Shown here: in pieces, positions 21,531 to 39,200 of the stretch | Position numbering within the stretch: position 1 is the first letter of the stretch | How the letters are laid out: every line of letters begins with the position of its first letter | Notes under the pieces: model-generated | Told to the model about the DNA's origin: nothing | Seen by the model: only the letters and a program-made list of their open reading frames with translations | Database searches by the model: none | Program-made: the position numbers and the translations under genes | NCBI GenBank assembly: GCA_030141605.1 | Contig: JAQGDQ010001148.1 | Span: 1 to 59,380 of the forward strand | Origin: Tubiluchus corallicola | Taxonomy: Eukaryota; Priapulida; Priapulimorpha; Priapulimorphida; Tubiluchidae | DNA: 59,380 nucleotides | Direction: 5' to 3'

Positions 21531-23110
21531 TCTGCCACACAGTTTGCTGCCAAACTTTAAGTTCGCTGTGTAAGTTATGTCAAAGAGCTAAACAAACAGC
21601 AAGTACAGTATAACTTTTCTTACACTGATCTTGCACACGTGGTCAGCGTATTTACATTTATCATTGGGCGAGTTACATTCGTTCAGTGACGATCCCTTTG
21701 TAACTAATTTATAGTTTATTCAAGTTTATATACTAACTGTTATCATTTTGCTTTAATACGGGTAGTTCATAGGTTTAGTAATTATTAAAAAGATAAAAAA
21801 GTTTGCTTTGTTTGGCCTGAAATATTATAAGACAATTGTAACATGTTAAATGTGACTAAAAGCTGTACGTGTATGTATTAGAAGCGAATAAGTCGACCAG
21901 CATTTATAAAACACAACACGTTCCAGTCTTGTCTGCTGCTGCTTTTACTCATTCAGTTTTATTATAATTTTGCTCTCGTGATTTGTTAAGATTGGCGCCG
22001 CCCAGCGTGTGTTAACGTAAGACGAAACGTGTGCCTTTAAACTGCTTTCATCTATTCACGAGTCAAGTGAAATGTTTAGTTGCTAATTTTGTTAATAATT
22101 ATCTATTGTGTTGCTACCTTTGTGTTGTTCAGAGAAATATACATGAGTCGATTGATTTGAGTCCAATCGTTTGTGTCTGGAAGGTATAGTTGCATAAACT
22201 TAAATGTGTGATTGCCAACATTTCCATTTTGAACTAGTTAATAACGTTGGTTTGAATGTGTCGCTTTTGGAAGACTGAATAATGAATGTTGACTGGTGTA
22301 ATGTCGACCATCCAGTTTTTATACACTCAAATTAGGTCATGTGACCTAGAATGACTTTTTATAGAATATATAAAATATCTATATATTTAATTATTTATAA
22401 AATATCAATGCAAATAAAGGTAAATCGTTGAAAAACATATGAATGTGGTCGTTCATTGCCCAAATATAGCCTACATGCTGTAAATTAGTGTCTTATTGCT
22501 GGAATAATATGCTAAATTTTTGAGTCTTTCTGAGTCACACGTACATGTATTGTCACGTACTCTACATGACTAGACGTTAGGCCTATAATCATATCTTTGT
22601 TACAAATAGCTATAGATTATTCGTGACCAGTATTCATTTACTTGGTTTTTTAGTAGTCTCACAGCTTTTGCATGGTGTCTGCTGGGTTAAGATTTTTAAA
22701 TTTTGTGGGCGGAGATTTACTCGCGCTATTTAAACTTTAGGAAAGCTGTGTAGCGACAGAGTGGTTGTTTCGGAATAGTCCATTGGTTTGTAGTTGAAAA
22801 GATCGTGTGCATGTCGGTTTGAGTGGTTCACTGTGTTCATGTTTTAATGTGAATAAATGCCTAAAATGTGACCAGTCTTTCGCCTGTCATGAATCCTGGC
22901 ATTTTGAATTTCTGCAAACATTTTTGTAAGATTTTCTTTCGATATAAAGATTTTCCCAAACGCCTGGCCACTTCTGGAGATCTCCTGTTTCTACTCGATT
23001 TAGTTTTTTTCTTGTGCCCAAAAACTAATTGTGAAAAGACTTTATAGTGGATCTCGATGTGCAATCAACTGACGAAAAAATAAACTCTACAATCAGCAAT
23101 GCGTTTAAAT
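21531..23110. other. No gene recognised; TATA-containing promoter-like or LTR-like stretches
   Basis: ATTTATAAAACAC near 21904 and CTATTTAAACT near 22727 resemble core promoters. An AATAAA lies near 22853. TGGCGCC at 21996 resembles a retroelement primer-binding start but does not match a full tRNA 3' end. No exon was supported on either strand. Confidence 0.3.
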
Positions 23111-23240
23111 CATTTATTATTAATCATCCAAAATTTAATACCAGCAAACAAAGTGTAAGATAATTATTATATATTATAGCTTATGTTATGGATCGTTGAC
23201 AATCCAGTTGTTGCTCAACTGTCACTTTCCACTGCGTGTT

Positions 23241-27443
<4,203 letters not shown>

Positions 27444-27497
27444 GTTGATGATCGTTCTAGAGAACTCGAGTGGTTTGAACGCAGTAACAGTAGCTGC

Positions 27498-27504
27498 TTA
27501 TAAA
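27498..27504 (-). promoter_or_regulatory. TATA box of protease 1
   Basis: The minus strand reads TTTATAA about 55 bases before the ATG at 27443, which places a start site near 27470. Confidence 0.7.
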
Positions 27505-29298
27505 GGAAATTTGGGCTGATAAACGTGTGAAATGAGCAGGTTTTTGCAAACATTGACATCACGACTCCTAGATAAAATCACATTATATCTTTCTGTTGGC
27601 CTAATTGACATGATTTATTGATGTAGTAACCGCTGGCTTTTTAAATGATGCCTTGTATTTTTTAATTCTGTATATAATTTCATTATATTATTTTGTAAAT
27701 TTTCGTTTCACTTTAAATAGTCCATGACTTAGCATTTCTTAGTTTTTTTGCTGTCAATTTTAACTTTTATGTGACGTTTTTACGTACTGAAATAAACTTT
27801 AAATAAAACAAAAAACTAATCAAAACAAAACAAGAGATAAACAGTAGCATCTGTTCTTATACTCGCTTGTTAGCTACTTAATTAGTAAATAGCTTAGTAT
27901 TAAGAATATCGATTTAGATGTAAATTAGGCCTACACGCTTCATCGATAGCATAAAACATTATTTGCAAAAGTGTGCAAAGCCGACCATTTTGCTTTATTT
28001 TATTTTATTTATTTATTTATTTATTTATTTAAAGTTTATTTCAAATACTAAAAATGCTAAATTTCATGCACTATTAAAAGAGCTACGAAAATTTACAAAA
28101 AAGTATAACAAAAAATATATACAGAAATTAAAAATACAAGGCATCAGGTAAAAAACCAGCGGTTACTACATATTATTCGGAATAAAATGCCTTAGAAAGT
28201 TACAAGGTCAAACAAAGTAACTGGCCTGAGAATTTCACCAACTGCTAAAAAAATTATCAGAGTGATAGAATTGTGACGTGTGTAATAAAGCGAACGTTTT
28301 TGAACACGTGTTTTTATCTTGTCTTAGTCACAAATTCAACCACCTGGTTCTTTCACACCACTAAAAACACGTTTTTGCTTCTCACACACTTTTGCACCGA
28401 TGCACCAACAACATTTTTTATTAAAAGTACATTTTTGATTTACTCAATTTCTACTTTTATTCACTTATTTATATTTAGTTGTTTTAGTAATTTGCAGCAC
28501 TCGTAGGCGCACACGTGGTGTTTATTTTGATGCCTGTTACTCAAACCTAAAGCTCGTGCGCACATGTTGCCAAGGTAGGCTACTTAAAAGCGAGAATGTG
28601 AACATGGCTTAATATAATTAAGACTAGACTTCACAGCTTCTGCCCATGGCTGTGCCTTTTTGTTTCTTTAATAAAACGAGCAGGCACAAGACAGATATTT
28701 AAAGGAAAAACCAACACTCGAACAGTATACGTTGTATTTTGATATACACTTTACCTCATCTTATATTTGCATAAAATGCTTTGCTTGAAATGCAAAAGAA
28801 ATTTAAATAGTAGGTATATTGGAAAAAAATGACGTAAGCTGGTGGATAGCAGGTAGGCTATCAAAACTTGTTTAGTTCATTCAGAAATTCTGCTGATCAA
28901 ATCTTTGAGTTTAACTATATTCATGTGAAATTAGTCTGCGAATCAACTAGGAATAACTAATGATCTGCTTATAATAATCTGCTGATAAGTACATCTGATA
29001 ATTACATAATAGGTTAAAATCTCAATTAATGGAGTCAGCCCTACTACTTTTATATCATTACTGAACAAAATTGTAGCAGCACAAAAATTCCACAATCGCA
29101 TTTGCAAAGCGAAAATTAGAGTACAGTGCTAGTATACAATATCCAGTGTGATATACAAATAGTCGGCAAATTCTAAGTTTAAAAATCAAATTTCAAGTTT
29201 GCTGCTGTGAACATGACTATTGAACGTGAATATTATAACCTGCTTAGGTTACGTAACATTTGTGAATGTTCTTACGAACGAATAAAACAGTTCATAAG
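27505..29298. other. Intergenic, no gene recognised
   Basis: AT-rich DNA upstream of protease 1. A (TTTA)n microsatellite lies at about 27993-28031. No exon supported. Confidence 0.5.
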
Positions 29299-31863
29299 AA
29301 GCTTCGTGAATCCGCTCCAAAATATTTTTGCTAATTCCGAGATCTAGGTGCTAGAAGTTTCGTGAATCCACCCCCAGAATTTTGTGCTAATTCCGAGATC
29401 TAGGTGCTAAAAGCTTCGTTAATCCGCCCCCAGAATTTTGTGTTAATTCCGAGATCTAGGTGCTAGAAGCTTCGTGAATCCGCCCCCAGAATTTTGTACT
29501 AATTCTGAGATCTAGGTGCTAAAAGTTTCGTGAATCCGCCCCTAGAATTTTGTACTAATTCCGAGATCTAGGTGCTAGAAGTTTCGTGAACCCGCCCCTA
29601 GAATTTTGTGCTAATTCCGAGATCTAGGTGCTAGAAACTTCGTGAATCCGCCCCCAGAATTTTGTACTAATTCCGAGATCTAGGTACTACAAGTTTCGTG
29701 AACCCGCCCCCAGAATTTTGTACTAATTCCGAGATCTAGGTACTACAAGTTTCGTGAATCCGCCCCTAGAATTTTGTACTAATTCCGAGATCTAGGTACT
29801 ACAAGTTTCGGGAATCCGCCCCCAGAATTTTGTACTAATTCCGAGATCTAGGTGCTAGAAGTTTCGTGAACCCGCCCCTAGAATTTTGTACTAATTCCGA
29901 TATCTAGGTGCTAGAAGCTTCGTGAACCCGCCCCTAGAATTTTGTACTAATTCCGAGATCTAGGTGCTATAAGTTTCGGGAATCCGCCCCCAGAATTTTG
30001 TACTAATTCCGAGATCTAGGTGCTAGAAGTTTCGTGAACCCGCCCCTAGAATTTTGTGCTAATTTCGAGATCTAGGTGCTAGAAACTTCGTGAATCCGCC
30101 CCTAGAATTTTGTACTAATTCCGAGATCTAGGTGCTAGAAACTTCGTGAATCCGCCCCCAGAATTTTGTACTAATTCCGAGATCTAGGTACTAGAAGTTT
30201 CGTGAATCCGCCCCTAGAATTTTGTACTAATTCCGAGATCTAGGTACTAGAAGTTTCGTGAATCCGCCCCTAGAATTTTGTACTAATTCCGAGATCTAGG
30301 TGCTATAAGTTTCGGGAATCCGCCCCCAGAATTTTGTACTAATTCCGAGATCTAGGTGCTAGAAGCTTCGTGAATCCACCCCCAGAATTTTGTACTAATT
30401 CCGAGATCTAGGTGCTAGAAGCTTCGTGAATCCGCCCCCAGAATTTTGTGCTAATTCCGAGATCTAGGTGCTAGAAGCTTCGTGAATCCGCCCCCAGAAT
30501 TTTGTACTAATTCCGAGATCTAGGTGCTAGAAACTTCGTGAATCCGCCCCTAGAATTTTGTACTAATTCCGAGATCTAGGTACTAGAAGTTTCGTGAATC
30601 CGCCCCTAGAATTTTGTACTAATTCCGAGATCTAGGTGCTAGAAACTTCGTGAATCCGCCCCCAGAATTTTGTACTAATTCCGAGATCTAGGTACTAGAA
30701 GTTTCGTGAATCCGCCCCTAGAATTTTGTACTAATTCCGAGATCTAGGTACTAGAAGTTTCGTGAATCCGCCCCTAGAATTTTGTACTAATTCCGAGATC
30801 TAGGTACTAGAAGTTTCGTGAATCCGCCCCTAGAATTTTGTACTAATTCCGAGATCTAGGTGCTAGAAGTTTCGTGAATCCGCCCCAGAATTTGTACTAA
30901 TTCCGAGATCTAGGTGCTAGAAATTTCGTGAATCCGCCCCAGAATTTTGTGCTAATTCCGAGATCTTGGTGCTAGAAGCTTCGTGAATCCGCCCCTAGAA
31001 ATTTGTGCTAATTCCGAGATCTTGGTGCTAGAAGTTTCGTGAATCCGCCCCTAGAATTTTGTGCTAATTCCGAGATCTAGGTGCTAGAAGCTTCGTGAAT
31101 CCGCCCCTAGAATTTTGTACTAATTCCGAGATCTAGGTGCTAGAAACTTCGTGAATCCGCCCCCAGAATTTTGTACTAATTCCGAGATCTAGGTACTAGA
31201 AGTTTCGTGAATCCGCCCCTAGAATTTTGTACTAATTCCGAGATCTAGGTGCTAGAAGTTTCGTGAATCCGCCCCCAGAATTTTGTACTAATTCCGAGAT
31301 CTAGGTGCTAGAAGCTTCGTGAATCCGCCCCCAGAATTTTGTACTAATTCCGAGATCTAGGCACTAGAAGCTTCGTGAATCCGCCCCTAGAATTTTGTGC
31401 TAATTCCGAGATCTAGGCACTAGAAGCTTCGTGAATCCGCCCCTAGAATTTTGTGCTAATTCCGAGATCTAGGTGCTAGAAACTTCGTGAATCCGCCCCC
31501 AGAATTTTGTACTAATTCCGAGATCTAGGTGCTAGAAGTTTCGTGAATCCGCCCCCAGAATTTTCTACTAATTCCGAGATCTAGATGCTAGAAGCTTCGT
31601 GAATCCGCCCCCAGAAATTTGTACTAATTCCGATATCTAGGTGGTAGAAGCTTCGTGAATCCGCCCCCAGAAATTTTGTATTAATTCCAAGATCAAGGTG
31701 GTAGATGCTTCGTGAATCCGCCCCCAGAATTTTGTATTAATTCCGAGATCTAGGTGCTAGAAGCTTCGTGAATCCGCCCATAGAATTTTGTATTAATTCC
31801 AAGATCTAGGTGGTAGAAGCTTCGTGAATCCGCCCCCAGAATTTTCTGCTAATTCCGATATCT
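29299..31863. repeat. 56-bp minisatellite, ~46 copies
   Basis: A 2.6-kb head-to-tail array of a 56-bp unit: CCGAGATCTAGGTGCTAGAA, then GTTTCGTGAATCCGCCCCCA, then GAATTTTGTACTAATT. Variants (TGCTAGAAG versus TACTAGAAG, CCCCC versus CCCCT) are clustered along the array, indicating local copy spreading. Non-coding: no long frame stays open. Confidence 0.97.
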
Positions 31864-31876
31864 GTTCAAGTTTTAA

Positions 31877-32195
31877 ATTTACCGCTTTGCTCAAGCATGA
31901 AAGTCGAACGTTTTGGCTCGTCACAACTTAACACATCTGAACTGAGAGGTACGACACCTGTTTTTTGTGCAATGTGTTTCCAAAGTGCAGGCACTAGTGC
32001 CAGTCTAATTAGCGAATGGCGAAATGCATGTAACAAGAAAGAACTAGTGGCACGAACGCGAAATTGTGTTTGTGTGGTTATAATTCTTTCATGTAAGTCA
32101 TTTTTGAAAAAAATAGCATGTTTCCTTTTAATATTTTAAAGAGTAGATTGTTTTGACATACAGTTTAAGATTTTGTCCGGTCTTGCTTTAACTTG
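31877..32195. repeat. Dispersed repeat family 1, copy B
   Basis: Same family and orientation as 19311-19640. It abuts the right end of the 56-bp array. Confidence 0.8.
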
Positions 32196-32795
32196 CCCAA
32201 CAAGTGTTGAAAGGAATGTTTACGTCTGAACGCGCAATAGGTGTCAAAGTTATGTACCTTGTACAATTATGTAGCCTGACCTACAATGATGATTTTTTGG
32301 TCAAAATTGTAATGTCAGGCTGGACTGCTTTTTTCATTTTTTAAAGTTGCTCAGTTTAATTTGGATGTCAAAAAGCGTGTGATTAGATTAGATACGAAAT
32401 TCCTACAAACCTGTTAAACCCAACGTTATGGGCAAATTTGACCTTTTACCGAATGTTTATTGACCTTATCAAATTTGCAGTCAGGTCAAATGAAAGGTCA
32501 ACGAAAGGTCAAAGAGAGCATCAAATTATATATGTTTTTTATTCAGTGTGACAAAGCAAGCAATTTGATATCCATTTTTATTAGGATTCGTTCATATTTG
32601 AAATTAGGTCCCCTTTCACCTCTTTTGCCCCCTAAAAACTGATGATATTTTGAAAAGGGTAGCCCAAGCTAGATTTTTTCGATGTTCTAGTGAAACTATC
32701 ACAGAACTTTAAAATTGTTCCTCTACTAATTGAGCCGTACGTATAATAACAACAGCATTGTGCAATGCGCATGGCTTCCTACCGAAATTTTAGCT

Positions 32796-33988
32796 CAAGA
32801 CTGTAGTGCTGACCTTCCAAACAAACAGTTCTGACCGGCAGGTGGACATTCAAGACTGTAGTGCTGACCTTCTAAACAAACAGTTTTGACCGGCAGGTGG
32901 ACATTCAAGACTGTAGTGCTGACCTTCTAAACAAACAGTTCTGACCTGCAGGTGGACATTCAAGACTGTAGTGCTGACCTTCCAAACAAACAGTTTTGAC
33001 CGGCAGGTGGACATTCAAGACTGTAGTGCTGCCTTCTAAACAAACAGTTCTGACCTGCAGGTGGACATTCAAGACTGTAGTGCTGACCTTCCAAACAAAC
33101 AGTTTTGACCTGCAGGTGGACATTCAAGACTGTAGTGCTGACCTTCCAAACAAACAGTTTTGACCTGCAGGTGGACATTCCAGACTGTAGTGCTGACCTT
33201 CCAAACAAACAGTTTTGACCGGCAGGTGGACATTCAAGACTGTAGTGCTGACCTTCCAAACAAACAGTTTTGACCGGCAGGTGGACATTCAAGACTGTAG
33301 TGCTGCCTTCTAAACAAACAGTTCTGACCTGCAGGTGGACATTCAAGACTGTAGTGCTGACCTTCCAAACAAACAGTTTTGACCGGCAGGTGGACATTCA
33401 AGACTGTAGTGCTGACCTTCCAAACAAACAGTTTTGACCTGCAGGTGGACATTCCAGACTGTAGTGCCGACCTTCCAAACAAACAGTTCTGATCTGCAGG
33501 TGGACATTCAAGACTGTAGTGCTGACCTACCAAACAAACAGTTTTGACCGGCAGGTGGACATTCAAGACTGTAGTGCTGACCTTCTAAACAAACAGTTCT
33601 GAATGGCAGGTGGACATTCAAGACTGTAGTGCTGCCTTCTAAACAAACAGTTCTGACCGGCAGGTGGACATTCAAGACTGTAGTGCTGACCTTCTAAACA
33701 AACAGTTCTGACTGGCAGGTGGACATTCAAGACTGTAGTGCTGACCTTCCAAACAAACAGTTCTGATCTGCAGGTGGACATTCAAGACTGTAGTGCTGAC
33801 CTTCCAAACAAACAGTTCTGACCGGCAGGTGGACATTCAAGACTGTAGTGCTGACCTTCCAAACAAACAGTTCTGACCGGCAGGTGGACATTCAAGACTG
33901 TAGTGCTGACCTTCCAAACAAACAGTTTTGACCGGCAGGTGGACATTCAAGACTGTAGTTCTGACCTTCCAAACAAACAATTTTGACC
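32796..33988. repeat. 55-bp minisatellite, ~22 copies
   Basis: The unit is AAGACTGTAGTGCTGACCTT, then CCAAACAAACAGTTTTGACC, then GGCAGGTGGACATTC (55 bp). A few units are 54 bp (CTGCCTTCT), which breaks the apparent minus frames into several pseudo-proteins. Its right edge abuts dispersed repeat family 2. Confidence 0.96.
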
Positions 33989-34700
33989 TTTTAAACTCCC
34001 GCGATGACCGTTAGATGCAACAATTTTGGCGATAAGTTATTTGAAACAAGTTTAGGTAACACTGAGTAAAGTTTGAAAAATAATCAGAGCGTTCGTACTG
34101 CACATATCACTAACTAAGTGAAATTTTAAATTACTGTATTTTGTCAATAAGATTAAAAATACGTTTAACAAATTTTTGAAAACATTTTAAATACTTAATA
34201 ATTTTTTCTTTTAGTGCCACAAGTTTTTCAAGCAGGTAATCGAAATGCTAAGCAATATAACTTTGCATTGAAAGTTCTTTGAGACATAATTTAAAATTGC
34301 CATTTCTTCCCCTGATATACGTTTGCGTACATGACGTCATGTAATGACGCGGTCGGAACAGTATTGCGGGAGATTTAAAATGAAAACAAACAAAAAATCC
34401 TTTCAGCGTGAATACGATATGAGCGTAAAATTGCTGTAAAGTAGTATAATTTTGTAAGGCGATTTGAAACCTACTTCAGGTACCTCTTTCCTTGTCCTTT
34501 AACTCTGTACATCCTGTTTTTTAAACCTAAGTATGTTGGTAATATCTTTTGTTACCATTCAAATCGGAGGTCAGCATGTTAAAAAAAACTTTAAATGGTT
34601 GAACACTGCTAGTCATTCACTGTAAGTTAAAATGTGATTGGCCGATGGGCACAAAAATCATATTTTTGGTATTCAGCATCAAATTTATTCAGCAATTAAT
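33989..34700. repeat. Dispersed repeat family 2, copy A
   Basis: About 600-700 bp colinear with 48364-48968. Shared blocks include TTTTAAACTCCCGCG, AATAATCAGAGC, CACTAACTAAGT, GGTCGGAACAGTATTGCGG and TCAGCG...TACGATAT. Probable mobile-element remnant, no coding potential seen. Confidence 0.88.
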
Positions 34701-34864
34701 TAACTACTGATTTGCTATTTATTGATTAATTAGTGAAAACTACTTTAGGTACCTTTTTCTTGTCTTTTAAATTGATTTCTTTTCTGATTTTATTTTTTCT
34801 GTTGAGTTTTTGAAGTTTTTTGTTAAATGACACCAAGTTTCTAGATGTCATTTTCGTTCTTGCA

Positions 34865-34894
34865 TTTGTTTGTTTGTTTGTTTGTTTGTTTGAT
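34865..34894. repeat. (TTTG)n microsatellite
   Basis: About seven TTTG units. Confidence 0.9.
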
Positions 34895-35313
34895 GACATA
34901 ATCTGTAAATCAGTTTCACATTTCCACAGGTGTGAAAGTAGAATAATGTGACGAAATCAGTATAATGCAACATTTACTTTTGGTCAACATATCACCTTTG
35001 TGGGAGCTGGACGTTTTCTTAGACGCTTTGTTACTGTTTGCTAATAGTTTCTATGTCAGAACTTTCACAGGACGCTGGTTCGTTTCCTGACTTGACTAAA
35101 ATTCATAAAACGTTTTTCGAAAGATTTCAGCTATTAGATTACAACACTAAATAGATTAAGTAAACAAGTAAACTGTCTATACAAATTTTATCATTTATAC
35201 TGTGCTGTGGTTCATGTTCGTTACACTTGTTTGCACTAGATGGCAGGACCTAACAGCAATGTTTAACCTTTTTGAAACGCGAATATGTCAGCATATGATT
35301 CGTTGTTTATAAT

Positions 35314-35490
35314 GGTTTTTTAAGTGTTATGTTTGGTTTTTAAGTGTTATGTTTGGTTTTTAAGTGTTATGTTTGGTTTTTGAAGTGTTATGTTTGGTTT
35401 TTTAAGTGTTATGTTTGGTTTTTAAGTGTTATGTTTGGTTTTTTAAGTGTTATGTTTGGTTTTTAAGTGTTATGTTTGGTTTTTTAAGTG
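35314..35490. repeat. 20-22-bp tandem repeat, ~9 copies
   Basis: The unit is GGTTTTTAAGTGTTATGTTT, varying by the number of T. Confidence 0.95.
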
Positions 35491-36129
35491 TACCAAGATG
35501 TAGGTTTTTAATCAAGTTAGCCAGTATTATAATGAAACTGTACTGAACGAAATTCAGATATTTTAATCAAAAAGTTATTGTAATTTGACAGGTGTAAACA
35601 AGTCTGGATGTACTTGAACATATTTATGATGTTATTCAGCATGCTCTTTGCACACACTTCATTTAATTTTTTTAAATAAAACAGACAGATAATGTAGAGT
35701 AGCTCTCTGTGAAATGTTGCAGAAGGTTCAATAAACTCTTGCAATTATCAACAGCATTGTGATCCAATGACAGCAAATGACATGTTAACACGTAAAGTTT
35801 GAAAACATAAAGTTTGGTGCAGTGTTGGTGCAGGATATCATTATTTATTTACTTTCACATAAATCAAATCAATTAAACTACATAATGGCAATCAGAAAAA
35901 TAACTTTCACCTGTTTTTTTTCAAGCTTCTAACATTGAAACAATTTCCTTTAATTACTGAAGTTAGAAAGAACTCCTTACAATAAACTCTCGTTAAAAAT
36001 TCTCGAATTGTTTTGAGGTATCGACCTGTTATAGACTTATACAAGGTAAACTTAAGTATGAGTCATCTAAACATTGTTCAAAGATTATAGGAGGTAATGT
36101 AATGATGTAGAATGTTATAGCTGTTACTG
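35491..36129. other. Intergenic, no gene recognised
   Basis: AT-rich DNA between repeats and the 3' end of protease 2. A minus-strand AATAAA near 35850 could serve protease 2; none was found closer to its stop codon. Confidence 0.4.
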
Positions 36130-36189
36130 TTTGTAATACTGACGGTGAATTCATGACCGCGGTCATGAATTCACCGTCAGTATTACAAA
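36130..36189. repeat. Perfect 60-bp palindrome without spacer
   Basis: The sequence 36130-36189 equals its own reverse complement at all 30 base pairs, centred between 36159 and 36160 (centre ACCGCGGT; arms include GGTGAATTCATG). The next outer pair mismatches. It lies about 80 bases downstream of the stop codon of protease 2. Confidence 0.97.
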
Positions 36190-36269
36190 AGATAAGAAAT
36201 TACAACATTAATTATAATTATCTGAAAACGTTAATTACAAATTGCGTACTAAGAAATTATTCTACAAAA

Positions 36270-39200
36270 TTAATTCATGTTGCTGTCAATCCAGTCTGCA
36301 AAATAAGCAACTCTTCCAAATACAGATGGAATGTGAGTGCTGGATATGCATGGTATGAATCCCCAAGACACAATGCCAATCTGAACTGGGGCGTCACCGT
36401 AGTATCGTACCATAGCTGAGCCAGAATCACCCTAAAGAAAAACAACAACATTAATATTAAATAAATGGAATTTTATGGAGTACTTGTACTTGAACCAAAC
36501 GAAAGCACGTTGTGCTGCTTTTTACTCACAGTCATAAGTCATTTATTTCACATAACACATTTACAAAAATTATATGTACAAAATATAGTGAATTGGCCTA
36601 CAATGAAATTAATACAAATTATTTTTACTGAATACGAAAAGCCTCAGACTATGTTTGCCTATATATAAATGTAAACGTGGTTACAGGCAATCAAAAAACA
36701 GGGCTTGCTAGATTATCCCACCCTGTGAAAGTAAAAGAAAATAATGAAAATAAACTGAAAATTATGAAGTGAATCGTGTGGCAAAGAAAACATTGAGTGC
36801 TTCGGAATGGAATGATATGATAAAGGGTAGAGAGTTCGTAGGTAAAATAAATTCATTAATTAATAAAAATAAAAATAGGACACACTGATTTCGTGCTTTG
36901 AGTGGACTATAACCGCAAAGGATTGCACTTTTACCTAGACCACATACCAAAGAGAAAGTTGTCGTGTTTTAAAGGAAAATGTCTAAAACGAGTATCGAAA
37001 TGTGAGCCATGTAGGATTTATACCAAAGTCGTGATCTCAAAGTTTTGTAATCGTGTCACCAAGAATTTAATTCATTCAAGAGATATCATTCAAGTAAATA
37101 AACTGTAAGAAACATTTCTTAAGTAAGACAAATTGGTAAGTGATATCATTCAAGTAAATAAACTGTAAGAAACATTTCTCAAGTAAGACAACTTGGTAAG
37201 TGATATCATTCAAGTAAATAAACTGTAAGAAACATTTCTCAAGTAAGACAACTTGGTAAGAGATATCATTCAAGTAAATAAACTGTAAGAAACATTTCTC
37301 AAGTAAGACAACTTGGTAAGAGATATCATTCAAGTAAATAAACTGTAAGAAACATTTCTCAAGTAAGACAACTTGGTAAGTGATATCATTCAAGTAAATA
37401 AACTGTAAGAAACATTTCTCAAGTAAGACAACTTGGTAAGAGATATCATTCAAGTAAATAAACTGTAAGAGACATTTCTCAAGTGAGACAACTTGGTAAG
37501 TGATATCATTCAAGTAAATAAACTGTAAGAAACATTTCTCAAGTAAGACAACTTGGTAAGTGATATCATTCAAGTAAATAAACTGTAAGAAACATTTCTC
37601 AAGTAAGACAACTTGGTAAGAGATATCATTCAAGTAAATAAACTGTAAGAGACATCTCTCAAGTAAGACAACTTGGTAAGAGATATCATTCAAGTAAATA
37701 AACTGTAAGAAACATTTCTCAAGTAAGACAACTTGGTAAGTGATATCATTCAAGTAAATAAACTGTAAGAAACATTTCTCAAGTAAGACAACTTGGTAAG
37801 AGAAATCTCCCTAGCAAATGATCTTGGTAAATAAAATACTTTCCAGGTAAACATTAGTAAGTGACATCTCCGAACGAAGTCAACATTGTAAGACGCATCT
37901 TGCAATTAAATTAAATTTATAAGCGATATCCTTGAAGTAAAGTGAATGGTGATTTTAATTCCACTGCTTGTATAAGTAAAATACAAAATAAATTAGATAA
38001 GTGTAGTGTTACTTACAGAGCAGACATCAGTGCGTCCACCTTCGTCCTCATCTTGTCCACAAACCATGTCGTCTGTAACTCTGCCATTCATTTGTGACCA
38101 ACTGTTACAGTAATCATTGCTGAGGACATGCAGTTCACCATAACGCAGTATCTGGTTGTTGCTTCCGACTAAACAAAAATGCAGAAACGATTAAGAATGA
38201 TTTTCACTCCCAAACTTCATTAACGATTCCATTTTATTAACGTATTTCATTTTAGAAGTTTAACATTGATTGTGCAATTGACTTTGTCACAAACGTGTAT
38301 CCAATGTCCATACATACATTATCCATATTCAGTTTGAAAAAGTCACATAAGCGTCGTATATGTTTTTTTCAAAATTATAGAGAAGAAAAAGCTAGATTAA
38401 CAAACTATAGCGATCGAAGTACTTACACTCTGTAGTACCCCATCCAGATACTGTAGCCTTTATGCCAACATGTTCATTCTGATTGGATGACCTGTCAATA
38501 TCTACTGGTTTAATATCATCCGAGAAAGGAATGGTTCTTGAAGTCCGCATGATAGCTACATCATTTTCGAAGGTGTTGGAATTGTAGCCTGCGTGTCTAG
38601 TGATGGATTCGATCTGAAATTTTGTTGATTGTATTTTATCTCCACAACTGTAACATCAGTGCCAAACTCACAAAAATTTCTTTACAATACCTCTTCTTTA
38701 CTCAATTATAACTATTTTCTTTACTGATAATTTTACTCAATGAGTCATGGACAATAGAGTCATAAACAACCAAAAGGCGGGACCTGCAAGCTAAACAAGC
38801 TTCACCTGGAATATATATATACATATATAACAGCTTTTACATCCAACCTTCCTTGATGTGTCACACTTGATACAAAGTAAAGTTCTCTAAACAAATTGTC
38901 ATTGATGTAACAAGAAATTTTATGAACATCAATATATCTATTTCAGATCCCTCTTCCATTCCTTATCATTTTTGAAGCCTACGCTAACACTTGTGCAAGT
39001 AAACATAATGTAGGGAAGGGAATGCAATAAAGGCATCTGTAATAATGGCACATTATATTGTGTAAGAAAAGTATATTGATATTATGGATGTGAGTAGGCA
39101 AATACAGACAGATAGGAGTGATATAATCTTTATATAACTGCAAAAAAGTATACTTACTGCTATTTCTTCACCATCAGAATCAAATCTGTTTGTCCTTCCG

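Noticed and set aside
21837-22015. LTR retrotransposon start (TGTAACA, TATA, TGGCGCC primer site)
   Set aside because: TGGCGCC is not followed by a full tRNA complement, no second LTR and no gag/pol remnants seen.
29299-31863. CRISPR array
   Set aside because: Units are contiguous tandem copies without unique spacers, in a eukaryotic genome.
32905-33781. Several Cys-rich minus frames (MSTCRSKLFV...)
   Set aside because: Frames of a 55-bp repeat interrupted by 54-bp units; not conserved coding.
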